In this document: in pieces, positions 1 through 5,633 of the stretch
Layout of the letters: each line of letters starts with the position of its first letter
Numbering within the stretch: the stretch's first letter is position 1
Assembly: GCA_030837305.1 (NCBI GenBank)
Contig: JAUPKT010000278.1
Location: 1 to 6,096 of the forward strand
Reading direction: 5' to 3'
DNA length: 6,096 nucleotides
Source: Thermodesulfobacteriota bacterium
GTDB lineage: Bacteria; Desulfobacterota; Desulfomonilia; Desulfomonilales; Desulfomonilaceae
Program-made: the position numbers and the translations under genes
The notes under the pieces: model-generated
Databases searched by the model: none
Seen by the model: only the letters and a program-made list of their open reading frames with translations
What the model was told of the DNA's origin: nothing

Positions 1-165
1 GCGGATGAGATGTTTGAACAGGTCCTGGATTCATACGCCCGCCCACCGTTAAGATTTTTCTCACGAAAAAGAAACGGGGCCTGGCATGCGCTGCTGCTGA
101 CCAAAGATTACGAACTTGACCGAACAACGTGTGCGTCGGATTTCGTAGACGATGGTTCGGCATAA
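1..165 (+). CDS. 3' end of an unrecognised gene (partial)
   Basis: Frame 1 is open from the first base to a TAA at 163-165 and gives 54 residues with no start visible in a clear context; the gene probably begins left of the window. The tail is mixed and basic-aromatic (RFFSRKRNGAWHALLLTKDYELD, in two pieces: RFFSRKRNG then AWHALLLTKDYELD), followed by an acidic end with one Cys. I do not recognise the family and see no motif. It converges on dsrD, whose stop is 185 nt away, and the hairpins between them would separate the two transcripts. An internal ATG at position 10 exists but has no visible ribosome binding site. The reading as coding rests on the open frame and protein-like composition only, so it could be chance. 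Confidence 0.5.
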   Translation, partial: ADEMFEQVLDSYARPPLRFFSRKRNGAWHALLLTKDYELDRTTCASDFVDDGSA

Positions 166-176
166 TTCACAGAACT

Positions 177-255
177 GAGATTGCCACGTCGCCCAAGGCT
201 CCTCGCAATGACAGAAGAACGTCTTGTGTCATTGCGAGCGCAGCGAAGCAATCTC
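177..255. repeat. Inverted pair of a REP-like dispersed repeat
   Basis: Two copies of a repeat face each other. Copy 1 (177-212) starts GAGATTGCCACGTCG and ends CTCGCAATGAC. Copy 2 (228-255) is the reverse complement of a sequence starting GAGATTGCTTCGCTG and ending CTCGCAATGAC. The arms CTCGCAATGACA (202-213) and TGTCATTGCGAG (227-238) pair perfectly over 12 bp; a further AAGA/TCTT pair closes a 3-nt loop, and the outer GAGATTGC/GCAATCTC ends also match. This GAGATTGC...GCAATGAC element is known as a very common intergenic repeat in many bacterial genomes and yields spurious translations such as VIASAAKQS. It sits between convergent genes, where such repeats are typical. It may stabilise 3' mRNA ends or help stop transcription; that role is inferred. 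Confidence 0.85.
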
Positions 256-282
256 GTGAGTTTGTAGCGTCTCAGAACAAAC

Positions 283-308
283 GAGGAGACCCGGAGGCCT
301 CCTCTTTA
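283..308. terminator. Probable two-way intrinsic terminator
   Basis: GAGGAG (283-288) pairs with CTCCTC (299-304) around a 10-nt loop that itself contains most of the palindrome GGAGGCCTCC (293-302). On the plus strand the stem is followed by TTTATCTT, and on the minus strand by GTTTGTTCT. It would therefore end both the plus-strand gene at 1-165 and the dsrABD operon, 45 nt past the dsrD stop. The stem is only 6 bp and the T-tracts are interrupted, so strength is uncertain. Confidence 0.5.
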
Positions 309-326
309 TCTTGTGTTAACCGATCT

Positions 327-346
327 ATTCTGACTTTAGTCAGGAT
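327..346. other. Hairpin immediately after dsrD
   Basis: CTGAC (330-334) and GTCAG (339-343) form a perfect stem around TTTA, extended on the plus strand to 8 bp by ATT/GAT with one G-T wobble. On the dsr transcript it starts only a few nucleotides after the dsrD stop. No T-run follows on the minus strand, so it looks more like a 3'-end protecting hairpin than a terminator by itself. The role is inferred. Confidence 0.45.
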
Positions 347-349
347 TAT

Positions 350-586
350 CTAGTCTTCTTCACCGTGCTGCTTTCCCATACCCTTCAGTCCTATAAGGGT
401 GGTGCTGCCGCTGGACCAGTATTCTAGGTGCCCTTCCTGGACCATTTTGTTCACAATGTTCTTCACATCACGGTTTTTCATGTCTGGGACCATTGCGTAG
501 AAATCCTTCAAATAGAACTTTGTCTTGCTCTTTGATTTGGCTTTCAACGCCTCAAGTATTGTTTGTTTTACTTCGTCGTCGGTCAT
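350..586 (-). CDS. dsrD: DsrD, winged-helix activator of dissimilatory sulfite reductase
   Basis: This 78-residue protein has the same length as characterised DsrD proteins. It opens with an acidic-basic helix (MTDDEVKQTILEALKAKSK), continues with FYLKDFYAMVPDMKNRDVKNIV (a helix-turn-helix-like stretch, about residues 24-46) and ends with the family's hallmark wing LEYWSSGSTTLIGLKG (about 54-69). DsrD has a winged-helix fold once thought to bind DNA; it is now reported to activate sulfite reduction by DsrAB allosterically, and it acts in the cytoplasm. The ATG follows AAGGAG (595-600) with 8 nt between. The gene lies 27 nt after the dsrB stop and is the last of the operon. DsrD is typical of organisms that reduce, not oxidise, sulfur compounds, which supports a reductive pathway here. 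Identification is firm. Confidence 0.97.
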   Translation of the reverse strand: MTDDEVKQTILEALKAKSKSKTKFYLKDFYAMVPDMKNRDVKNIVNKMVQEGHLEYWSSGSTTLIGLKGMGKQHGEED

Positions 587-613
587 GGATCAAACTCCTT
601 CTGACCTGGTCGG

Positions 614-1732
614 TTAGAACTTAAATTGTGTTGTCTGGCGCCAAGTAGTATACGCAAACCTATAGTCGTCGATCAAATGATGGGTGAACGGAATTTCGGT
701 TTTCTCGAAGAATCTCTCCCAACCGATACGCTCCGCCCAATCACCAAGTCTCTCATACTTTCTCGCGTCTTTGTTGTACACCTCGAGTATATTCTTCACT
801 GCATCCACCGTTGACGGCCAGCGAGGAGGCTCGTTCGGTATGAACGGGATGACAACCTTGGAGAACTTTGGCTTGCTCAGTCGCTTAGAGAGCTTTCCAC
901 CAACGAGAATGGCCACGCCGCTGCCCACATCGTCTGCAAGTGGCATTGCTGCGCACATGGTGTAACAATTGCCGCAGAACATGCACCGTTCCGCATTCAC
1001 CTCAAGCGATTTTAACCCGCTCGCGGTCTTTGCCGGCTTGATTGCCGCGGTGGGGCATGCTGCAATGGCGAGGGGAAGTTCGCAAAGTTTGTCAATCCAC
1101 TCTGCATCTATCATTGGCGGCTTGCGGTGGATCCCAAGAATTGCGATGTCGGAACAGTGAACCGCTCCGCACATGTTGAGACAACAAGCAAGAGACACCC
1201 TGACAGGAGCCGGCAGTGTCATGCTTCCGAAGTAATCATAAATACCGTCCATCACTGCCTTAACCACGCCCGAAGCATCGATGGCCGGTGTGTGGCAATG
1301 TGCCCATCCCTGGGTGTGTACGATGTTTGTCACGCCTGCGCCGGTACCGCCGATGGGGAACTTGTTGGAGCCCTTTGCAAACTTACGGCTCTTCAAGTCA
1401 TCCATGAGGGGCTTTACCTTGGCCTTGCTGTCCACCATGAACTCGATGTTGTTTCTCGTCGTGAAACGCAGGTATCCATCGCAGTGTTTGTCGGCTATCT
1501 CACAAATTTCCTTGATGTGCTCAACGCTCATAAGACGGCATCCGCCAACTCGCACGGTATACACTTCGTCGCCCGTCTCTGATACGTGTTTCAGCACGCC
1601 CGGTTCGATTATGTCGTGATACAACCACTTGCCGAAATTCTTCTCGATGATGGGAGACAGGAACTCCTTATAATATCTGGGACCTAAATCGGTAAGCCTA
1701 TCGACTAGGGGATTGCTTGGATCGTAAGGCAT
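614..1732 (-). CDS. dsrB: Dissimilatory sulfite reductase beta subunit DsrB
   Basis: The 372-residue product is the catalytic subunit of DsrAB, the cytoplasmic alpha2beta2 enzyme that reduces sulfite and hands a sulfur to DsrC. The siroheme-linked [4Fe-4S] ligands are present as Cys146 (WAHCHTP) and Cys183, Cys184 and Cys188 (LACCLNMC), with the same spacing as in Desulfovibrio vulgaris DsrB. An inserted ferredoxin domain supplies Cys226 plus Cys250, Cys253 and Cys256 ([13 protein letters not shown]) for a second [4Fe-4S] cluster. A further Cys260 follows, and the usual Pro after it is Ala here (MCAAMPLAD). The C-terminus, [11 protein letters not shown], is the normal family end, so the gene is complete. 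AGGAGG at 1741-1746 lies 8 nt before the ATG and touches the dsrA stop; the gap to dsrA is 15 nt, implying translational coupling. Confidence 0.98.
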   Translation of the reverse strand: MPYDPSNPLVDRLTDLGPRYYKEFLSPIIEKNFGKWLYHDIIEPGVLKHVSETGDEVYTVRVGGCRLMSVEHIKEICEIADKHCDGYLRFTTRNNIEFMVDSKAKVKPLMDDLKSRKFAKGSNKFPIGGTGAGVTNIVHTQGWAHCHTPAIDASGVVKAVMDGIYDYFGSMTLPAPVRVSLACCLNMCGAVHCSDIAILGIHRKPPMIDAEWIDKLCELPLAIAACPTAAIKPAKTASGLKSLEVNAERCMFCGNCYTMCAAMPLADDVGSGVAILVGGKLSKRLSKPKFSKVVIPFIPNEPPRWPSTVDAVKNILEVYNKDARKYERLGDWAERIGWERFFEKTEIPFTHHLIDDYRFAYTTWRQTTQFKF

Positions 1733-1747
1733 TTTTTTGTCCTCCTA

Positions 1748-3037
1748 CTACCTCAGGTGTTTCTTACGGAAAGCTTCGATGTCACGTGTCCAGCCGCCCT
1801 CAACCTCGTCTTCCCTCCAGAAAATGTAGGGGTTGGACCTGGGCTCATCAACCATCCTGGGATCAGGATCGAGTTCAGTGACCTTCAGGAATTCCTGCCA
1901 GCTCTTGCGTTGAATCAGTTCGCCGAGCCGCTCACGGTTCTTGCCTTCTTCCATCCACCAGTCCCATACCTTCTCAATAAGCTCTTTCAGCTCATCGAAA
2001 GGTGGTTCCATGGGCATGAAGGGAACCGTCAAGGTCGACATCTGGGCTCCCTCAAGGATCGGAGCCTTTGCGCCAAAGAGTACCGAAGCGCCCGTTTCTT
2101 GACCAATTCTTAAAGCTTGGGGCATGACGTTGAGGCAGTGCATGCAACGGGTACATTCACGATTGTTAATCTCCAACTTCTGACCGTCCCAACTCATGCA
2201 CCCGGTTGGACAAAGGTTGATAACTTCCTTGATTATGTCAAACTTGCCCCAGTCCCGGCCTGAATGTGCTCCTGCATTTGGTGCTATTTCCCCGCCAACG
2301 TAGGCCTTGACCGCGCTCTGGTTCATGCGGATATCATCTCGCCATGTGCCGATGACACTCATGTCGGAACGTGCTATTGATGCCACGCAGCCGTTGGGGC
2401 ATCCATCGAACTTGAATTTGAATTTGTAGGGGAAGGCCGGCCTGTGCAACTCATCCTGATATTCCATGGTCATCTGGTAGGAAACTTCCTGAGTATCGTA
2501 ACAGGCGTACTGACATCGTGACTTGCCAAGACAGCACGATGGCGTGCGAAGATTCGAACCGGAACCCCCGAGGTCCTGATTCAATTCGTGAGTCATGTCA
2601 TAAAACAATGGCTCAAGATGGTCGGTTGTTGTTCCCAGGAAAACGATGTCACCCGTGGAACCGTGCATGTTGGTAAGACCACTTCCGTGCCTCTCCCACA
2701 ACTCCATCAGCTCTCGGAGGAACTTGGTGGTGTAATATTTGCTCGAAGGCTGGTTTACTCGAACAGTGTGAAAGTGGGCCACACCGGGAAACATTTGGGG
2801 CTGGTCGCAGTACCGACCGATGATTCCTCCGCCGTAGCCGAAAACGCCCACGATACCGCCGTGTTTCCAGTGAGTAACTTTGTCTTCAAAGGATAGCTCC
2901 AGTATGCCCAGCAGATCATCGGGAGCTTCTTTCAAAATCTGGTTGCCTTTGTCCGCCTGCTGCTTGATATCGGACACGAAGCTCGGCCACGGTCCATTTT
3001 CCAATTCATCAAGCATGGGGGTCTTGTGTTTGCCCAT
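1748..3037 (-). CDS. dsrA: Dissimilatory sulfite reductase alpha subunit DsrA
   Basis: The 429-residue product is the alpha subunit of DsrAB, of normal family length. It carries the conserved THWKHGG (55-61), the cluster ligands Cys169 and Cys175 (CLGKSRC, C-x5-C) and Cys213 and Cys217 (DGCPNGC, C-x3-C). Lys205, Lys207 and Lys209 in KFKFKFDGC match lysines lining the substrate channel in known structures. The ferredoxin domain ligands are Cys276 (LCPTGC) and Cys295, Cys298 and Cys301 (ECTRCMHC), spaced as in Desulfovibrio vulgaris. Cys168 makes a CC pair with Cys169; this position varies in the family. The ATG follows GAGGAGG with 8 nt between. It is the first gene of dsrA-dsrB-dsrD, with a promoter and a leader of roughly 200 nt upstream. 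In homologues the alpha-bound porphyrin may be unmetallated sirohydrochlorin; that cannot be judged here. Confidence 0.98.
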   Translation of the reverse strand: MGKHKTPMLDELENGPWPSFVSDIKQQADKGNQILKEAPDDLLGILELSFEDKVTHWKHGGIVGVFGYGGGIIGRYCDQPQMFPGVAHFHTVRVNQPSSKYYTTKFLRELMELWERHGSGLTNMHGSTGDIVFLGTTTDHLEPLFYDMTHELNQDLGGSGSNLRTPSCCLGKSRCQYACYDTQEVSYQMTMEYQDELHRPAFPYKFKFKFDGCPNGCVASIARSDMSVIGTWRDDIRMNQSAVKAYVGGEIAPNAGAHSGRDWGKFDIIKEVINLCPTGCMSWDGQKLEINNRECTRCMHCLNVMPQALRIGQETGASVLFGAKAPILEGAQMSTLTVPFMPMEPPFDELKELIEKVWDWWMEEGKNRERLGELIQRKSWQEFLKVTELDPDPRMVDEPRSNPYIFWREDEVEGGWTRDIEAFRKKHLR

Positions 3038-3097
3038 AAACGGTTCCTCCTCTCGACTTAGGGTTTTTCATCAGGAATTGTTCAAACTTTCTTCATC

Positions 3098-3228
3098 GAT
3101 TAGCACCGAAAAAATAACGCGTCCCCTGTACAAGCCACAACCCCTTTGACTTGGCCTGGGAACTCCAACGGTGCCGTATTTTTCTTGGCGAGTTCAGTGA
3201 ACTAGATTAGTTCAGCTCACCGAAAAAA
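3098..3228 (-). repeat. Twice-occurring GATTAG / CACCGAAAAAA module in the dsrA leader
   Basis: In plus-strand terms, GATTAG (3098-3103) is followed directly by CACCGAAAAAA (3104-3114). The same two words recur as GATTAG (3205-3210) and CACCGAAAAAA (3218-3228), separated by 7 nt (TTCAGCT). On the transcript this reads TTTTTTCGGTG followed by CTAATC. Both copies fall between the predicted dsrA start site and the dsrA ATG. They may be paired protein sites or the remains of a local duplication; the sequence does not decide. Confidence 0.55.
3191..3221. promoter_or_regulatory. Palindromic operator candidate downstream of the dsrA promoter
   Basis: TGAACTA-GAT-TAGTTCA (3198-3214) is a perfect 7-bp-arm palindrome. 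It overlaps a second perfect palindrome, GTTCA-G-TGAAC (3192-3202), giving three alternating GTTCA/TGAAC half-sites in about 23 nt. Measured from the predicted start site near 3233 it lies at about +20 to +42, a place where a repressor could block elongation or where the leader RNA could fold. The regulator is unknown; it does not match the FNR/HcpR consensus TTGTGA...TCACAA. Confidence 0.5.
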
Positions 3229-3239
3229 AAGATTCACCA

Positions 3240-3278
3240 AATCTAAAGCAACATGTCTTGTCAAGTCAAGAAAAAAAA
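3240..3278 (-). promoter_or_regulatory. Predicted sigma70-type promoter of dsrABD
   Basis: On the minus strand a run of eight T (3271-3278) acts as a possible UP element. It is followed by TTGACT (-35, 3264-3269, 5 of 6 to consensus), an 18-nt spacer and TAGATT (-10, 3240-3245, 4 of 6). Transcription would begin near 3233, leaving a leader of about 195 nt before the dsrA ATG. A second -35-like TTGACA overlaps it (3259-3264) but lacks a well-spaced -10. The prediction is from sequence only. Confidence 0.5.
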
Positions 3279-3574
3279 CACGAGATTTAAGATAAATAAC
3301 AGCATACGCATATGGGCGTTTGCAGCGAGTCTACCCTTTCTCTCCAAACACGTCTTGGCAAAAACAGCTCATGATGATGCGAGAACGACCAAATAAATGA
3401 TATATGGCTCTCCATGCAGGATTACTTCCCATGATTGAGCAACCCTTCGAGATGTGCACAGGGTGAAATTACTCGTCCGCATTCGCGTGAACGTGATGCC
3501 TGTCTCACGATTGTTTTCATCAAGGCTTCATTCACGTTGCCGTGCCGAAGGAGTTGTGAGATACGTCAAAGAAT
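3279..3574. other. Intergenic stretch without a recognisable gene
   Basis: This is the upstream half of the divergent region between dsrA and the 395-residue gene. I find no convincing gene, RNA gene or well-matched plus-strand promoter. Only weak items are visible: an AT-rich patch at 3391-3406, loosely matched inverted words AACGTGA (3490-3496) and TCACGTT (3532-3538), and AAGGAG at 3548-3553. A 78-codon plus-strand frame starting at 3435 has a low-complexity Cys/Arg/Ser composition and overlaps the next gene in another frame, so it looks like noise. Confidence 0.5.
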
Positions 3575-4762
3575 ATGCGTGGGAAAATCGAAAATGAGCC
3601 GGACAAAATCGTCTTCACCTACATGGTTCCTGGAATCCATGGATCAGTGGTCTGTCCCCCCGAGCTGCTGAAAGAAATCCTCCCCATTGCGAGGCCTCTC
3701 TCTTGCCAGACGGCCAAAACCGATATCACCATGGAATCGTACTTCCATGTCATTGAAAACTTCATCATTACAAACTTGGACAATCTGAGGCACGCCGTCG
3801 CCGAAATCCACGGCACCGCCGTACCCACCATTCAAAGGGTCCAAATACTGGCAGAAAAGTCCGGCAGCGACTATCATCCTGCCAGGATAATCGCGGTAGC
3901 ACAGCAGGCAACCTCCTGCTTTGGGGTGAACGTGGCCATGACGACCAGGGGACTCATGCGTATCGATGCAGAGTTCGGTGCCATGCAATTCCTCGGGAGG
4001 CACTTCCAACAGAAATTCGTGCCATCGGTCTTCTTTTGCGATACACAGTCGGTGTCCAGACAGACATCTCCAAACCATCCCGCAAGAATGTTCGTAACCG
4101 AGTGGCTTGACGGCTATCACGAATTCCACCTGGCCCTGAATCCCATGTCCGGTGAGATCCAACCCAAGTTGTGGGAATCTCAACATCGAATCTCGCGGCT
4201 GAGCGAAATAGAACTACGACAAATATATGCCAGGGCCGCGCACATTTTGACGTACTATTATGATGTCGTGACGTATCGGGAAATATACCCGTGGCATCAT
4301 GCAGCGGGCGATTTCGTTGTGTCAAGGACGGAAAATAAGGTCGATGTAAGGTTGATCGCAACGAGGCAATATGCCCCACGGCTCATGGTCCGGCATTCCA
4401 GTGAGGTCTCTCCGTATGATGCCGTGACTCTGTTCTTGGCAAACCTAACTCTGCGAATGAGATTGGACAGAAGCGACGGAATCGGGGACATACTGTGGGG
4501 TCCACCTCATAGTGTCGAAGACACCATCCTTGGCTTTGTCAGCGGACTGAGAGCACAGTTGCAAGAAGGGCGGGTCTCAAAACCACTTTTTGAGGAAATA
4601 GTAGTACGTTTGAAGACGCTTGCCCCGGATCACTTGGCTGACATCTTTACATGCGTCATTGACTCATATGATCCAGGTGCACCAGACCTGCAGATCATCC
4701 AGCACAATAGCGCAGAGCATGTGTTCCAAGTTTTTCGGGCTCTGCGCACAATGCTGGACTAA
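3575..4762 (+). CDS. Unknown 395-residue protein, possibly a degenerate kinase-like fold
   Basis: I do not recognise the family. The protein looks soluble, with no signal peptide or membrane segment. Its order of elements recalls the APH/protein-kinase fold: a helix with Glu133 (DAEFGAMQFLGRHF), a strand (VPSVFF, 149-154), a hinge-like segment (FVTEWLDG, 173-180), a helix (IYARAAHILTYYYDVV), then YPWHHAAGDFVV (238-249) and VDVRLI (256-261), which could stand for the catalytic loop and metal-binding Asp257. In that alignment the catalytic Asp would be His241 and the following Asn would be Asp246, and no clear ATP-binding Lys or Gly loop is seen. So this is a possible pseudokinase or an unrelated fold. 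The frame is closed by a stop at 3557, so ATG 3575 is the earliest start. Its ribosome site is poor: AAGGAG lies 21 nt upstream. It is divergent from dsrA, which may imply shared control. Confidence 0.8.
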   Translation: MRGKIENEPDKIVFTYMVPGIHGSVVCPPELLKEILPIARPLSCQTAKTDITMESYFHVIENFIITNLDNLRHAVAEIHGTAVPTIQRVQILAEKSGSDYHPARIIAVAQQATSCFGVNVAMTTRGLMRIDAEFGAMQFLGRHFQQKFVPSVFFCDTQSVSRQTSPNHPARMFVTEWLDGYHEFHLALNPMSGEIQPKLWESQHRISRLSEIELRQIYARAAHILTYYYDVVTYREIYPWHHAAGDFVVSRTENKVDVRLIATRQYAPRLMVRHSSEVSPYDAVTLFLANLTLRMRLDRSDGIGDILWGPPHSVEDTILGFVSGLRAQLQEGRVSKPLFEEIVVRLKTLAPDHLADIFTCVIDSYDPGAPDLQIIQHNSAEHVFQVFRALRTMLD

Positions 4763-4768
4763 CACATT

Positions 4769-4792
4769 CAAGCAAAGCGTTCCTTTGCCTTG
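4769..4792 (+). terminator. Weak terminator-like hairpin after the 395-residue gene
   Basis: CAAGCAAAG (4769-4777) pairs with CTTTGCCTTG (4783-4792) over 9 bp with one bulged C, around the loop CGTTC, six nucleotides after the stop codon. Only TTC follows in place of a T-run, so termination is uncertain. The remaining sequence to 4936 holds no other clear signal. Confidence 0.3.
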
Positions 4793-4936
4793 TTCAACTC
4801 ACAACGCTCAACGAATCGGGCGTCGCCCAGACTTTCCCCAGGAGGTGCTGGTGGAAGCAACTCTGAACCGCCCGTTCCCGTCTTCCAATCATGGGGTCCC
4901 GTATGAAAGCCCCAACATGTCCAAGAATTAAGGTTG

Positions 4937-5260
4937 CTAGAAGGTCTTGGTCCTCAGATCCTTTCCGGCTAACGGATTGTACAGTTTGAGAATGGCAACC
5001 TTCATGACATCGGTGCTTTTTGTACTGACGATAATGTCCAGCAAGGTCTGCTCTGCTGCCGCAGGAAGAATAGAAGCATTGGAAGCGTCAAACGCCAGAT
5101 CGGGGAAACTTTTGGTGAGTTTCTTATGCTCTTTTGCGCTGACGGGGACCTGAATGGCTTTTTTCCCCTCGATCTCCTTAATCTCTCCCGCAAGTCCCAC
5201 GCCCTCGATCTTTTTCTGTTTCTCGTCGTCCAATAAAATATTGATGTAATAATCAGCCAT
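4937..5260 (-). CDS. Unknown 107-residue cytoplasmic protein
   Basis: I do not recognise this protein. The start chosen is the ATG of MADYYINILL at 5258-5260, because GGGAGG (5268-5273) lies 7 nt before it; an in-frame ATG at 5273-5275 overlaps that ribosome site and would add five residues. The protein is rich in Lys, Asp, Glu and Ala, has no Cys, no signal peptide and no membrane segment. A beta strand (YYINILL) is followed by a charged stretch, KAIQVPVSAKEHKKLTKSF (34-52), and a probable helix, AAAEQTLLDIIVS (67-79). The good ribosome site and balanced composition argue that it is real. It converges with the 395-residue gene, 174 nt apart, and diverges from the dsrN-like gene. Confidence 0.75.
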   Translation of the reverse strand: MADYYINILLDDEKQKKIEGVGLAGEIKEIEGKKAIQVPVSAKEHKKLTKSFPDLAFDASNASILPAAAEQTLLDIIVSTKSTDVMKVAILKLYNPLAGKDLRTKTF

Positions 5261-5303
5261 GAATGAACCTCCCATCTCTGAATATACGGTATTGAAACCG
5301 CAT

Positions 5304-5332
5304 GAGACAGATTGATAGTGCGACTATGTCTC
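5304..5332. promoter_or_regulatory. Nested palindrome upstream of the 107-residue gene
   Basis: GAGACA (5304-5309) and TGTCTC (5327-5332) form outer arms, and ATAGT-GCG-ACTAT (5315-5327) forms an inner perfect palindrome. It ends 44 nt before the chosen ATG of the minus-strand gene, where an operator or leader hairpin would be expected. A TATATT at 5283-5288 (minus strand) resembles a -10 box but has no good -35 and sits very close to the ribosome site. Confidence 0.4.
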
Positions 5333-5459
5333 CCTCGGACGGCAGCGGCCGCCTGAGAAGGTATGCACAAAATCGCAGATCTCTTGTCTCAGCAGATTTC
5401 CCCATGGTAAATGCGTCAGAATGGACCAATAGTACGAAGATCTGTTCCGGTGTCAAGGA

Positions 5460-5579
5460 ATTTTCCTGCGCTTGCCCAATGTGCTGCCTGTGGTGCTCCT
5501 AGACAGCCTTGCAACAATGCAGCGATCCCATTTCCTGGAGCAGGAAAATGTGATAGCTTCCTGCTCAGTAAAATTCCTG
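5460..5579 (+). promoter_or_regulatory. Cluster of alternative hairpin arms before the dsrN-like gene
   Basis: TTCCTG occurs four times (5463-5468, 5532-5537, 5558-5563, 5574-5579), and one complementary strand, GAGCAGGAAAAT (5538-5549), can pair with several of them. The pairs are a 10-bp pairing with ATTTTCCTGC (5460-5469), a 7-bp pairing TTTCCTG/CAGGAAA with a 3-nt loop (5531-5547), and a 9-bp pairing GAGCAGGAA/TTCCTGCTC (5538-5546 with 5558-5566). These are mutually exclusive, as in attenuators or riboswitches. No B12-box-like GCCACTG is present, so it is not a cobalamin riboswitch as I know it. Whether the stretch is transcribed leader or part of a longer coding frame is open. Confidence 0.4.
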
Positions 5580-5633
5580 TGGTTCTCATGGTGGGACAAG
5601 AAACTTCAGGACAAACGAAGGCTCGTCCGTGAG

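Noticed and set aside
129..353. A 74-codon plus-strand open frame
   Set aside because: It reads through the REP-like inverted repeat and contains the well-known spurious translation VIASAAKQS; it also overlaps the end of the gene at 1-165.
1127..1582. A 151-codon plus-strand open frame opposite dsrB
   Set aside because: It lies wholly antisense to dsrB, whose coding and conserved motifs are unambiguous; no ribosome site and no protein-like features.
3146..3190. Plus-strand TTGACT (3146-3151) as a promoter for the 395-residue gene, and ACGG/CCGT hairpin with T-run at 3169-3185
   Set aside because: No -10-like hexamer at 16-18 nt, and the hairpin stem is just 4 bp; position more than 400 nt from the gene.
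3223..3246. Terminator-like AGATT/AATCT hairpin followed by eight T on the minus strand
   Set aside because: The stem is only 5 AT-rich pairs and overlaps the predicted -10 box and start site, so it would not be transcribed from that promoter; too weak to call an attenuator.
3644..4186. A 180-codon minus-strand open frame opposite the 395-residue gene
   Set aside because: It is antisense to a much longer open frame, has no ribosome site at its start and ends inside it; the plus-strand frame has better composition and predicted structure.
5433..5633. Cobalamin riboswitch ahead of the CbiA-family gene
   Set aside because: No GCCACTG B12 box or other conserved cobalamin-riboswitch core elements are visible; only alternative hairpins are.
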